Part shown: positions 43,859-52,916 of the stretch, one piece after another
Layout of the letters: the number at the start of each line of letters is the position of its first letter
Numbering within the stretch: the stretch's first letter is position 1
NCBI GenBank assembly: GCA_001897745.1
Contig: MKUH01000006.1
Span: 1 to 64,000 of the forward strand
DNA length: 64,000 nt
Direction: 5' to 3'
Origin: Candidatus Accumulibacter sp. 66-26
GTDB taxonomy: Bacteria; Pseudomonadota; Gammaproteobacteria; Burkholderiales; Rhodocyclaceae
The notes under the pieces: model-generated
What the model saw: the letters and a program-made list of their open reading frames with translations, nothing else
What the model was told of the DNA's origin: nothing
The model's database searches: none
Position numbers and translations under genes: made by a program

Positions 43859-46438
43859 CTAAGCCTTATAGACTTTGCATTTGGTGTCGTTGAACGAATT
43901 CATCCCGGAAACCTTGTCGGGGTGGAGTTCAAGCACCGAATTGATGGCGATACCCTTGCGCGCGTAGGCCGGGAAGGCAGTGATCAGGTGACCGTAGTGA
44001 TACGACACGCCAACCGTGTCCGGGCGGATACCCTCGGTCAATTTGCACTTGCCGGAAACCTTGCCGATACGTGATTCGACGACGACGACGTCACCATCCT
44101 TGATGCCGAGTTTTCCGGCAGCGCTGGTATTGAGCATCACGTGGTTTTCCTGGGTGTCTTTGCCAAGCGCAAAGTTGAGGATGGGGTTGGTGTTGCTGCA
44201 CGCCATCTGGTTGCGGAAGATGCGCTTGAAAGTCATCAGGTAGAAGGGCAGTTTTTCCGCTTCGCGATGCGGTGTCGGGAAGGCATGGTCGCGGGTCGGG
44301 AAAGGTGAATAGGCGATCTTGTATTGCGCCAGATCGATATTCTTGATGCCATTCTTTTCCACAGTCTGCTTCACCTTCTCGTAGGTTTGCACCATGGAGT
44401 CTGCGTAAAACTGCATCTTGGGCTTTCCGGCGCCCTTGAACTGGGACTCGATACCTTTGGTGTAGACCTCTTTGGTCGGAATCGTCGAACCGACAAAGCC
44501 TTCCTTGATGGCGATGCTGAACGGCTTGCCCTTCGTCGCATCCAGCCACAGCACTTCGACTGCTTCCTTGGCCGTGTAATCGCGGCCAGTGGCAAACTTG
44601 TGCTCTTTCAGCTTCCAGGCGCCGTTGATGCCTTCGATGTACTTGTCACGTAGTCCGAGGCGCTTCGACAGTTCCCACAAGATGGAGTAGGCATCGTGCG
44701 GGATGTTGTAGGCATTGACGATAGGCTGGCGAATAGCGGTGTGCTTGGTCGTCGGGGTCGAGCGGGTCGGTGCAAAGTGCCAGGATTCGAGATAGCCGAG
44801 GTCGGGCAGAACGATGTCGGACATCCAGGCCGTTTCGCTCATGTGCACTTCGATGGTGACGTTGAAGGTCTTTTCCATCGAACGGAACTGGACGTTGGTG
44901 TCCGAGGTGGACACCGGCCGGTTGGTTGCATAGAAAATCTGCATTTCCGGCTCATAGGGCAGGCCATACGCCTTCGGGTCAAGGACGGTGAGGGCAACCT
45001 GCTGGCAGACATCGTGATGGCCATTCGGGAAATACACGCTCTTGGCGAGGTCGACGCGCTTGGGCGGGTATTCGCATTTGGCGGCTTCCATGTATTCGGG
45101 ATGGTCGAATACCTTGCCCAGTTTGTGTCCGCCGATGGCATCCGGAACACCCAGCAGCATTTGCAGCATCAGCGCCGAGCGCCAGGTCTGAACACCGAAT
45201 TCCTTGGCCGTCATGCCGCGCCAGGTATGGATTGATACCGGACGGTAACGGTGTGAAAAATCACCGATGCGCGTTGTCGTACCAATTCGTGCCTCCTTGC
45301 CGATCAGGGCGGCAAGATCGCGAATCGTCTGGGCCGGAACGCCGCAAATGTCAGCGGCTGCTTCCGGGGTCATCTTTTTCAGACTGTCGGCATAGACATC
45401 GAAGCCGGTCGTGACGGATTTGCCATCGACCTTGAAGCTACCCCGCAACGCGGGTGTTACGCCATCGACAAAAGGCTTGGCTGAATTGCTCGTGGTATCC
45501 CAGACCAATGCCTTACCTTCTGCGTCGCGGATGACTTTCCCATCGGCACCAACCAGTTGCGGTGCATTGGTATAGGTAATGAGGAAAGGCTCGTCGTATT
45601 GCCCTGCATCGATCAGCAAGCGGGTCATGGCCATGACCATGGCGACATCCTTGCCAGGCCGGATCGGGATCCACTGGTCGGCCTTGGCGCCGGGAGCAGA
45701 CAGTCTCGGTTCGACGACAATTACTTTCATGCCGCGTTCTTTGGCACGGGTGACGGTGTGATCCATCCAGCGGGCGTACTGCTCGGCCTCGAAATAGTTG
45801 GAACCGAACACGACGAACAGGTTGGTGTTGTCGAGATCGGGCAGGAAGCCGTGGTAACCCCAGGTAATGTCATCCGCGACGTGACGCGCCGACTCGCAGG
45901 TGGTCGTGCGGTGAATTACGTTGGGGGTGCCAAAGGCCTTGCAGAATGCCTTCGGGAACTGATCTCCCATGAGGTATTTGCCGTGACCGTGTTGCCAGAT
46001 CAACTTGGAGGGATTGTCTTTCTTGATCTTGGCCAGGCGCTCGGTAATGGTTGCGAAGGCCTCTTCCCAGGAAATCTCGACCCAGCGCGGATCTTGATCC
46101 AGCCCCTTTTTTGGGTTGGTCCGCTTGAGCGGCACTTTGACCCGATAGGGGTTGTACATGTTGAAGCCACCGGAAACGCCCTTCGGGCAAATACCGTGGT
46201 TGTAGATGTCCCGCCGTGCCGCATCTGGAGCGATCGAACGAATGACGCCACCCGCTTTATGGACTTCGATGCCGCAGAAGTTCACACAGTGAACGCAGAT
46301 CGACTTGATGATTTCCTCAGATACCTTCCCGCCATTGAACAGACTGACACGGGCAAAGGCAGGGGCGCTTCCGCAGACGGCTGCCATGCCGGCGAGTGCC
46401 CCCATTCCCTTGATAAAACTGCGACGTGTGACTTCCAT
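43859..46438 (-). CDS. Tat-exported molybdopterin oxidoreductase, locus 1 catalytic subunit (substrate unknown)
   Basis: 859 residues from the ATG at 46438 (GGAGG upstream). The open frame runs to 46486, but that would cover the promoter. Twin-arginine leader RRSFIKG (~5-11). FS0 cluster cysteines C48, C51, C55 and C84 (CVHCVNFC, then C after 28). Probable Mo ligand C181 (TTTCESARH). The MYNPYRVKVPLKRTNPKKG stretch recalls arsenate reductase ArrA and relatives. However, HGHGKY stands where, as I recall, ArrA has RGRY-type and ArxA GRGWG-type motifs. Candidates are arsenate, arsenite, antimonate or a sulfur compound. First gene of a six-gene sigma-54 operon. Confidence 0.88.
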   Translation of the reverse strand: MEVTRRSFIKGMGALAGMAAVCGSAPAFARVSLFNGGKVSEEIIKSICVHCVNFCGIEVHKAGGVIRSIAPDAARRDIYNHGICPKGVSGGFNMYNPYRVKVPLKRTNPKKGLDQDPRWVEISWEEAFATITERLAKIKKDNPSKLIWQHGHGKYLMGDQFPKAFCKAFGTPNVIHRTTTCESARHVADDITWGYHGFLPDLDNTNLFVVFGSNYFEAEQYARWMDHTVTRAKERGMKVIVVEPRLSAPGAKADQWIPIRPGKDVAMVMAMTRLLIDAGQYDEPFLITYTNAPQLVGADGKVIRDAEGKALVWDTTSNSAKPFVDGVTPALRGSFKVDGKSVTTGFDVYADSLKKMTPEAAADICGVPAQTIRDLAALIGKEARIGTTTRIGDFSHRYRPVSIHTWRGMTAKEFGVQTWRSALMLQMLLGVPDAIGGHKLGKVFDHPEYMEAAKCEYPPKRVDLAKSVYFPNGHHDVCQQVALTVLDPKAYGLPYEPEMQIFYATNRPVSTSDTNVQFRSMEKTFNVTIEVHMSETAWMSDIVLPDLGYLESWHFAPTRSTPTTKHTAIRQPIVNAYNIPHDAYSILWELSKRLGLRDKYIEGINGAWKLKEHKFATGRDYTAKEAVEVLWLDATKGKPFSIAIKEGFVGSTIPTKEVYTKGIESQFKGAGKPKMQFYADSMVQTYEKVKQTVEKNGIKNIDLAQYKIAYSPFPTRDHAFPTPHREAEKLPFYLMTFKRIFRNQMACSNTNPILNFALGKDTQENHVMLNTSAAGKLGIKDGDVVVVESRIGKVSGKCKLTEGIRPDTVGVSYHYGHLITAFPAYARKGIAINSVLELHPDKVSGMNSFNDTKCKVYKA

Positions 46439-46476
46439 TTTCTTTCCTCCAGAACACGAGCGTTCGGGAGGTTGTC

Positions 46477-46492
46477 TGCAAGCCACGTGCCA
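46477..46492 (-). promoter_or_regulatory. Sigma-54 promoter of locus 1
   Basis: On the minus strand TGGCACGTGGCTTGCA: -24 GG and -12 GC with consensus spacing (TGGCAC-N5-TTGCA). Transcription would start near 46466, 28 bp before the catalytic-subunit ATG. Confidence 0.85.
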
Positions 46493-46621
46493 GCATGGCG
46501 CGGTGCAGCAATTCAGGCTCTAATGGGTAATGATTTAAATGAAAAACTTTATTAGATTGGAAAATTGTTATGAAATGGTTAATTAAATCTCGGGCAAATT
46601 GCGCCATTTAAATGGGTTATC

Positions 46622-46671
46622 GTTACCAGAGAGTAACCAGGGAAATCTGCCGATTGTTACCAATGGGTAAC
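46622..46671. promoter_or_regulatory. Enhancer sites of locus 1: two GTTAC-N6-GTAAC palindromes
   Basis: Site A 46622-46637 (GTTACC..GTAAC) and site B 46656-46671 (GTTACC..GGGTAAC), 34 bp apart and 130-180 bp upstream of the -24 element. Half sites occur at 46691 and about 46525. Probable binding sites of the adjacent sigma-54 response regulator. The same palindrome occurs at locus 2. Confidence 0.75.
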
Positions 46672-46746
46672 TTGGTAAAGGGCCTTTTGCGTTACCGGAG
46701 GTAGAATCTAGGTTTGCGTCCGAATCCCCCCCAAATATCTGCTGCC

Positions 46747-47598
46747 ATGTCCCTTTTTCGTGTCGTCCTGACTGCTCTATTGCTGGCTGTTTTTTCATTG
46801 ACTGTCGCTGCCGAGGAAACTCCGCGTCCGATCCGGGTGGGAATGACGCCCGCCTTTCTTCACGACCAGCATGCCATGTTGGCCGAATGGAAAATCTATC
46901 TTGAAAGCAAGCTCAAGCGTCCGGTGGTATTTGTCCAGCGTGATAGCTACAGGGAAACAATGGACCTGATCCAGAAGGAAACGCTGGATTTTGCCTGGCT
47001 GTGCGATTACCCCTATCTGGCTCTGGGGGATGAAGTGCGACTTCTCTCCGTGGCGTCTTACAAAGGCAAGCCGGCCTATCAGTCTTACTTGATTGTGCCG
47101 AGCAGCGACACGCAGAGCAAAACGATTACCGATTTAGAGGGGAAGGTTTTCGCCTACGCTGATCCGCATTCCAATACTGGCTATGTCGTACCGCGCTATC
47201 TACTGAAAAAGGCAAACAAAGACACCAACTCGTTTTTCCGGCGGACGTTTTTCACCTGGTCCCACCACAAAGCCATTCAGGCGGTCGCCTCCGGGTTGGC
47301 TCAAGGTGCTGCAATTGACAGCTATGTCTGGGAAACCCTGCAGCGTGTGAACCCGGCGCTGGTCGCGAAAACACGGGTTGTCTGGAAGTCTCCCGAATAT
47401 GGTTTTCCGCCTATCGTTGCCCACCGCCAGGTCGGCAGCAAGGATTTCGCTGAATTCCAGGCCGTTCTTTTCAACATGCACCGTGATCCAGCTGGACGTG
47501 CCTTGCTCGAAAAGCTCAATCTCGATGGCTTTGTCGCCGGTTCGCCGCGCATGTACCAAAATGTAGCCGAGATGATGCGGGTCTTGGGCGACTCCTGA
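46747..47598 (+). CDS. PhnD-like periplasmic sensor protein, locus 1
   Basis: 283 residues from the ATG at 46747 (an upstream TTG at 46714 is in frame). Signal peptide to ~22, then a phosphonate-binding-type fold (IRVGMTPAFLHDQ; YQSYLIVPSSDTQSK; PHSNTGYVVPRYL). A single cysteine, C86 in FAWLCDYPY, sits at the hinge region. In AioX and ArxX, related proteins, a cysteine in this fold binds arsenite. It overlaps the kinase gene (TGATG) and should present the ligand to it. Confidence 0.88.
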   Translation: MSLFRVVLTALLLAVFSLTVAAEETPRPIRVGMTPAFLHDQHAMLAEWKIYLESKLKRPVVFVQRDSYRETMDLIQKETLDFAWLCDYPYLALGDEVRLLSVASYKGKPAYQSYLIVPSSDTQSKTITDLEGKVFAYADPHSNTGYVVPRYLLKKANKDTNSFFRRTFFTWSHHKAIQAVASGLAQGAAIDSYVWETLQRVNPALVAKTRVVWKSPEYGFPPIVAHRQVGSKDFAEFQAVLFNMHRDPAGRALLEKLNLDGFVAGSPRMYQNVAEMMRVLGDS

Positions 47599-49046
47599 TG
47601 CTGTTCAATCTAAGCCTTCGCTACAAACTTCCGATCTGGGGCAGCCTGTTGATTGTGGTGACGGCGCTGGTGTTGACCGCTTCATTGATGGCACAAGCCT
47701 GGGACAACCTGAGGCGTGACACCTTGAAAAGTGCGGAAGACCTCGGGCGAACCATGGCTCGCCCACTTTTTACTGCGCTGCTTCACGACGATGTCTGGCG
47801 AGCCTATGAAACGGTGTCGCTGCCATTCGCCGATAGCAAGGAATCCGAATTGGCCAAGAGCCTGCTTGTGCTCGATGCCAGCGGACTGGTCTATGTTTCG
47901 TCTGATCCCGAGACTCACCCTATCCTGACGGATCTCAACGGGCTGGGTAGCGATTACCAGGAACTCAAGCAGCGACTGGCCGTCGGCCGCGATAGCACGC
48001 CAGTGGTCCTTGATCGGTCCGATATTCCGCATATCTTTATTGCGCTGCCGATTGCCAATGACAGCATCCGTCTCGGTACCTTGATCGTCGCCTACGACAA
48101 AGATTTGCTCTGGCAGCGGTTTGCGATTCTGATTGAGCGGGCGGTCTGGATTACGCTGCTGGTTCTCGCCGTGCTCCTGCCCATTAACTGGTATTGGGGA
48201 GGACGAATGGTGGCCCCCTTGCGTCTGGTGACCCGCCGCCTGAGTCGGATCGGCAGCGGTGACCTGGACAATCTGGAGCCCGGTCTTTACCCCTATCGCG
48301 ACGAGATTGGCCAACTTTACGCCGCCTATGACCAGATGGCGGTAGAACTACGCGAGAAGGTGGCACTCAAGCAGGAGGTCATCAAGACCGAGCGCATGGC
48401 AGCGGTTGGGCGTCTGACGGCAAGCATTGCCCACGAAATCAATAACCCGCTGGGCGGCATGCTGAATGCCATCAGTACCCTGAAACGCTACGGTCAACCC
48501 GATCCGCAGACCCAAAAAACGATTGCCTTGCTTGAACGCGGCCTATCCCAGATCCGGGAAACCGTAGGGGCGCTGCTCGTTGAAGCGAAAGTCAAGACAC
48601 GGCCGCTGACAGGGCAGGACATCGAGGATGTTCGCGTACTCGTCGCGCCGACGGCCAACAAGGCCAAGGCCGCAGTCGAATGGCAGATCGACTTGCCGAC
48701 TAGCTTGCCGCTGCCCTCAACCCTGATTCGCCAAGTCTTGATAAACCTGACATTCAACGCGATCCAGGCGGCTGGCACTGGCGGCAAGGTTGCTATCAAA
48801 CTGGGCGTGGTCTCTGGAAGATTCAACCTCTGCGTCGAAAACGACGGCAAGTTACTCTCAGATGAACAAAGGGACAGCCTGTTCGAGCCTTTTTCCCGTT
48901 TTTCCGAACATGGTCATGGGCTCGGCCTGTGGATCTGCTATCAGATCGTCACGCAGTTGGACGGCGAGATCCGTGCCGAAACCCGGGATGGCCTGACCCG
49001 ATTCTTAGTCTCCCTGCCTCTGGAGTGCGAAATTGCAACGAATTAA
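47598..49046 (+). CDS. Sensor histidine kinase, locus 1
   Basis: 482 residues: TM1 ~15-33, periplasmic domain ~34-178, TM2 ~181-200, HAMP ~200-255, phospho-acceptor H279 in ASIAHEINNPLGG and a HATPase domain (VENDGK; EHGHGLGLWI). Translationally coupled to the PhnD-like gene. The arrangement matches AioXSR/ArxXSR three-component sensors. Confidence 0.92.
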   Translation: MLFNLSLRYKLPIWGSLLIVVTALVLTASLMAQAWDNLRRDTLKSAEDLGRTMARPLFTALLHDDVWRAYETVSLPFADSKESELAKSLLVLDASGLVYVSSDPETHPILTDLNGLGSDYQELKQRLAVGRDSTPVVLDRSDIPHIFIALPIANDSIRLGTLIVAYDKDLLWQRFAILIERAVWITLLVLAVLLPINWYWGGRMVAPLRLVTRRLSRIGSGDLDNLEPGLYPYRDEIGQLYAAYDQMAVELREKVALKQEVIKTERMAAVGRLTASIAHEINNPLGGMLNAISTLKRYGQPDPQTQKTIALLERGLSQIRETVGALLVEAKVKTRPLTGQDIEDVRVLVAPTANKAKAAVEWQIDLPTSLPLPSTLIRQVLINLTFNAIQAAGTGGKVAIKLGVVSGRFNLCVENDGKLLSDEQRDSLFEPFSRFSEHGHGLGLWICYQIVTQLDGEIRAETRDGLTRFLVSLPLECEIATN

Positions 49047-50346
49047 TCCTCGCCTGTGCCTCATTGAAGATGATGAAATCATGGGGGAGTCGCTGGTGGA
49101 TCGTTTCGAGTTGGAAGGATTTGCCTGCGACTGGCACCAGACTGGCGCCAAGGCACGGGCTGCCCTGCACGACAATGACTACGCCCTGGTGATCAGCGAT
49201 ATCACGCTACCCGACCTGAGCGGTGACCAGTTGTTCATGCAACTGCTGGCCGAGCACATCAGCATCCCGCCCTTCATTTTCATTACCGGGCACGGCGATA
49301 TCGACACAGCGGTCAATCTACTCAAGCAGGGCGCGCATGATTTCATTACCAAGCCTTTTGATCTCGATGCACTAGTCGACCGTATCCACGGTATCGTTAC
49401 TCCGAGCAAGAGTCTGGTCGAAAGCATCTTCGGTACTTCGCCGGCCATTCGCCAGATCACCAGCATGTTGCCGCGCCTGGCAGGCAGCAATGCCTCGGTT
49501 CTGATTACCGGCGAATCGGGCGTCGGCAAGGAGCGGGTCGCCAGTACCTTGCACGAACTCGCCAGCCCGGAACAGCCTTTCATTGCCGTCAATTGCGGCG
49601 CCTTTTCGGAGAGTCTGCTTGAAGCTGAACTGTTCGGTTACGAAAAGGGAGCCTTCACCGGTGCGGCCCGGACCAAGAAGGGAGTTTTCGAACAGGCTGA
49701 TGGCGGCACGCTCTTTCTCGACGAAATCGGCGACATGCCGCTGTCGATGCAGGTCAAGCTGCTGCGTGCCTTGCAGGAACGCTGCATTACCCGGGTCGGT
49801 GGCGAAGGCAGCATTCCTGTCCAATTGCGCCTTGTCTGTGCGACGCACCGCAATCTTAAGGAGATGGTGCTGGCCGGTGAATTTCGCGAAGACCTCTATT
49901 ACCGGATCAACGTCGTCGAACTGCGGGTGCCGCCGCTGCGCGAACGACGCGAAGACATCATCGCCCTGAGTAAACTGTTTCTCGCCGAATTCGCCCGTGA
50001 TGCCGAAATGCCGCAGGTGCTATCGCCCGCCGTTGAACAGGCGCTCAAGGAATATCCCTGGCCGGGCAATATCCGTGAGCTGAAGAACACCTTGGAACGC
50101 GCCACCCTACTCAGCGATGGGCGCATCATCTCCGCCGAAAATCTCTTTCCCAACAACGAACCCAAATCCTTGAACGGGTCGTTGCGCGACTATCTGGCCG
50201 ACAGCGAGCGCGACTTCATCGTGCGTGCCCTGGCAGCCGCAGATTGGAAAATCCAGGCCTGTGCCGACGCCATCGGCATCAGCCGGAAGAACCTGTGGGA
50301 AAAAATGCGCAAACTGGGAATCGAGAAAGACGAACAATTCGACTGA
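49033..50346 (+). CDS. Sigma-54-dependent response regulator, locus 1
   Basis: 437 residues from a TTG at 49033 (GGAG upstream), overlapping the kinase stop; no ATG or GTG is usable. Receiver domain with D56 (VISDITLPD), AAA+ domain (GESGVGKE; GYEKGAFTGA, the sigma-54 contact loop, is intact) and a C-terminal Fis-type HTH (KIQACADAIGISRKNLWEKM). Ends four bases from the convergent moaA. The expected target is the promoter at 46477. Confidence 0.92.
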   Translation: MQRINPRLCLIEDDEIMGESLVDRFELEGFACDWHQTGAKARAALHDNDYALVISDITLPDLSGDQLFMQLLAEHISIPPFIFITGHGDIDTAVNLLKQGAHDFITKPFDLDALVDRIHGIVTPSKSLVESIFGTSPAIRQITSMLPRLAGSNASVLITGESGVGKERVASTLHELASPEQPFIAVNCGAFSESLLEAELFGYEKGAFTGAARTKKGVFEQADGGTLFLDEIGDMPLSMQVKLLRALQERCITRVGGEGSIPVQLRLVCATHRNLKEMVLAGEFREDLYYRINVVELRVPPLRERREDIIALSKLFLAEFARDAEMPQVLSPAVEQALKEYPWPGNIRELKNTLERATLLSDGRIISAENLFPNNEPKSLNGSLRDYLADSERDFIVRALAAADWKIQACADAIGISRKNLWEKMRKLGIEKDEQFD

Positions 50347-50350
50347 TCAC

Positions 50351-51355
50351 TTACTCGTTGCCGCAGAACGGGCTAGCCACCCGTCGAAGACATGACCCGA
50401 ATGATTTTTCCGGGCTTTCGCTGAATTCGTGGCGCTCCGGCTTGCGATCGATAGCCGCCTGAATGGCGGCCAGGATGCTGTTATCGCTTTCCCCGCTGCG
50501 CATCAATGAGCGCAAGTCGAGGCGGTCGTCCTGGCCAAGGCAGAGGTGGAGTATGCCGTCGACGGTCAGGCGGACACGGTTGCAGGTGGCGCAGAAATGC
50601 TGCGACATCGGGGTGATGAAGCCAAGGCTGAACTGCTCATCTGGGCTGACCAGATAGCGTGCTGGGCCACCGCCGGGAATCAGGCCGTCGATCAGGCCGA
50701 ACTTGGCTTTCAGTGAAGCGATCAGCGGTTGCAGGCTGGCATATTGCGACTGGCGGCCGGTTTCACCCATCGGCATGGTTTCGATCAATCGCAGGATGAA
50801 CTGGCCGCGGCGACAAAAGTCGACCATCGCTTCAAGCTCATCGTCGTTGACGCCGGCCAGCCAGACCATGTTGATCTTGATCGGCGCGAAGCCGATTTCC
50901 CGAGCCGCGGCCAGACCGGCCAACACGTCTGCCAGAGCATCGCGGCGGGTAATTTCGGCAAAGCGGCTCGGCTGCAGCGTGTCGAGGCTGACATTCAGGC
51001 GATCGACACCGGCTTCGCGCAGTGCCTGTCCATGCTTTCTCAGTTGGGTGCCGTTGGTACTCAGCGAAAGGTCTTCGACACCCGGAATGGCCTTGATGCG
51101 GCGGGCCAGACTGGCCAGGCCGTTACGCATCAGCGGTTCGCCGCCGGTCAACCGGACGCGGCGCAGGCCAAAGCGTGCGAACAGGGTGACCAAGCGTTCA
51201 ATTTCATCAAAGCTTAGCCAGTGCTCTGGCTCCTCGTAGCCGCTGAAATCGCTGGGCATGCAATAGGCGCAGCGCAGGTCGCAGCGGTCAGTAACCGAGA
51301 GGCGCAGGTATTCAACACGGCGGCCAAATCGATCAGTGAGGTGCTGCTGTTCCAT
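50351..51355 (-). CDS. moaA: GTP 3',8-cyclase MoaA
   Basis: 334 residues. N-terminal radical-SAM cluster CDLRCAYC, LTGGEPL and a C-terminal cluster (CATCNRVRLT ... CLG) mark MoaA, first step of molybdopterin synthesis. It ends the locus 2 operon, so it is probably an extra copy that raises cofactor supply when the molybdoenzyme is induced. A housekeeping copy elsewhere is assumed, not seen. Confidence 0.93.
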   Translation of the reverse strand: MEQQHLTDRFGRRVEYLRLSVTDRCDLRCAYCMPSDFSGYEEPEHWLSFDEIERLVTLFARFGLRRVRLTGGEPLMRNGLASLARRIKAIPGVEDLSLSTNGTQLRKHGQALREAGVDRLNVSLDTLQPSRFAEITRRDALADVLAGLAAAREIGFAPIKINMVWLAGVNDDELEAMVDFCRRGQFILRLIETMPMGETGRQSQYASLQPLIASLKAKFGLIDGLIPGGGPARYLVSPDEQFSLGFITPMSQHFCATCNRVRLTVDGILHLCLGQDDRLDLRSLMRSGESDNSILAAIQAAIDRKPERHEFSESPEKSFGSCLRRVASPFCGNE

Positions 51356-51366
51356 GGATTATCGTT

Positions 51367-51765
51367 TTACGCTGCCAGCGGCGCCGCAGCAAGCTTGGCA
51401 TTCCAGGCGGCGGTGTCTTCGATCGCTTGTTCCAGCGCCATACCGGATTCGATACGGTCCATGATCAGGCGTTGCAGGATGGCGCCGAGCATCTCCACGT
51501 TATCAGTCATCATCGGCTCGATTTCGCGTAAGAATTCAACAGTCGGCGGATCGTAGGCATAGGCGCCAAGATGGCTATCAAGTTCCTTGCTGGTAGCTAG
51601 TGCGTAGCACAGATCGTAAATCAAGTTGAAGCTGCGTTGTTCCTGTTGTGCGTCCGCGGGCGGCAGGTTCATACGCACCTCTTCGGCCAGATCACGGCGA
51701 AAATCAGCAAGCCCATAATCGGCGCGGGCCTTGACGACATCTTCCGGCGAAAAATCCCATTGCAT
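51367..51765 (-). CDS. Small helical protein, locus 2 operon
   Basis: 132 residues, all-helical and acidic, with no membrane segment or cysteine pair. Contains LGAYAYDPPTVEFLREIEPM. 11 bp from moaA and 17 bp from the polyferredoxin gene. I do not recognise it. By position it may help assemble the enzyme. Confidence 0.7.
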   Translation of the reverse strand: MQWDFSPEDVVKARADYGLADFRRDLAEEVRMNLPPADAQQEQRSFNLIYDLCYALATSKELDSHLGAYAYDPPTVEFLREIEPMMTDNVEMLGAILQRLIMDRIESGMALEQAIEDTAAWNAKLAAAPLAA

Positions 51766-51782
51766 CGTTTGTCTCCTGGTGG

Positions 51783-52916
51783 TCAGCCAAATATGGCGGC
51801 AAAGGCGTCTTCGTCATCGCGGCAGACTGGGCAGGTCTTTTCCGGTGCGGTAGAGACGAAGTGGCGGTCGCAGCGCGAGCAGCGCTGCTTGTTCAATGAC
51901 ATCAGTGTCTGCACTGGCTGATCGGAACGGGCATCGAAACTCGCCTCGGCATCCAGTACGCGTGGCTGACAGACTTCGAGGCAGGCCTGGCAGGCAACAC
52001 AGCGGTCAATTCTGAACTGCAGTGCCCAGGCATCCGGATTTTCTTCGATCTGGATGGCGCCGGTTGGGCAAACCCGGAAGCAAGCTTCGCAGACGGTGCA
52101 CCCAGGTTGAAGGGTGAGCCGCATCAACGGCAGGGCCTCATGCAACTGAACCGGGAAGGCTTGGCCATCTTTCTGCTGGGTAACGATTTGCAGGAGTTCG
52201 CGGCGTTCAGTCAGCGAATAGGGCCCTGGGCGAATTGCCTTTACCGGGACCGGCTCATTCTCCTGCTGCGGCTTGGCGAGGATCACTTCATCGATGCCAC
52301 GACCGATTAGACGGCGGAACAGTTGGCGGCGGGCCGGGGCAAATTCGGCAGCCGGCATTTTGTCCCGGCCGCGATTCAGGGCTTTGGGAGGCAGGGCCAG
52401 TTGCGGCAGCATCCAATTGACTGTTGCATCTGAATTGGCAGCGCCATCCCGGGCGCCCTGATGCAAGACATCAACTGCTTCGAGATTCAGGGCCAATTGG
52501 GCTGCCCCGGTCTTGCCATGCGGGCAATCGCCGCAATGCCACTGGCCGTGGAGGGTAAGCGGGATGCCGCGTTTTGCCAGATAGCCCATCGTTACCGCAT
52601 CGACAGCCCCCAGGCAGGGCACGATGGCGTCGGCGGCCTCACCCGAGGGCGCGCACGCAACGCTCCAGGTGGGTTGTTTGATCGCTTGGCGCAGCAGGTC
52701 GAGCAATTTGAAATTGCCGCTCGACCAGGCGCCGGTCTGGCACGCACTGACGCACAAGGCACAATTTTGGCAATTTTTCGGGTCGACCGTGGCGCCCTCG
52801 TCATTCAACGCTATCGCATCATGTGGGCAAGCGTCTGCACAACGCTGACACTCGCTGTAGCGATAACGGTAACGGGTGCATTGGCTGCTGCGAATATTCG
52901 GTGTTGCGAGGCTCAT
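51783..52916 (-). CDS. Cytoplasmic polyferredoxin with C-terminal rubredoxin-like site
   Basis: 377 residues. NapF-like clusters at both ends: CQRCADACP and CQNCALCVSAC near the N-terminus, CTVCEACFRVCP and CVACQACLEVCQP near residue 270-315. A CSRCDRHF ... CPVC zinc/rubredoxin-like knuckle closes the protein. The middle (~80-250) is unlike known ferredoxins, with CGDC. No leader. It could supply electrons or clusters during maturation of the catalytic subunit. Confidence 0.82.
   Translation of the reverse strand: MSLATPNIRSSQCTRYRYRYSECQRCADACPHDAIALNDEGATVDPKNCQNCALCVSACQTGAWSSGNFKLLDLLRQAIKQPTWSVACAPSGEAADAIVPCLGAVDAVTMGYLAKRGIPLTLHGQWHCGDCPHGKTGAAQLALNLEAVDVLHQGARDGAANSDATVNWMLPQLALPPKALNRGRDKMPAAEFAPARRQLFRRLIGRGIDEVILAKPQQENEPVPVKAIRPGPYSLTERRELLQIVTQQKDGQAFPVQLHEALPLMRLTLQPGCTVCEACFRVCPTGAIQIEENPDAWALQFRIDRCVACQACLEVCQPRVLDAEASFDARSDQPVQTLMSLNKQRCSRCDRHFVSTAPEKTCPVCRDDEDAFAAIFG

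Noticed and set aside
40365-46438. Calling locus 1 an ArrA arsenate reductase or ArxA arsenite oxidase outright
   Set aside because: The catalytic subunit shares general features of that branch, but the HGHGKY motif fits neither type as I remember them, and the cytochrome partners differ from Arr and Arx operons. A phylogeny is needed.
43859-46486. Longer N-terminus for the locus 1 catalytic subunit
   Set aside because: The 16 extra residues would be encoded across the sigma-54 promoter, and the GGAGG fits only the ATG at 46438.
46691-46706. A third GTTAC enhancer at locus 1
   Set aside because: Only the left half (GTTAC) is present; the right arm reads TAGAA.
46714-46746. TTG start for the locus 1 PhnD-like protein
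   Set aside because: It would put 11 residues before the signal peptide and its GGAGG is 12 bases away. The ATG at 46747 gives a normal leader.
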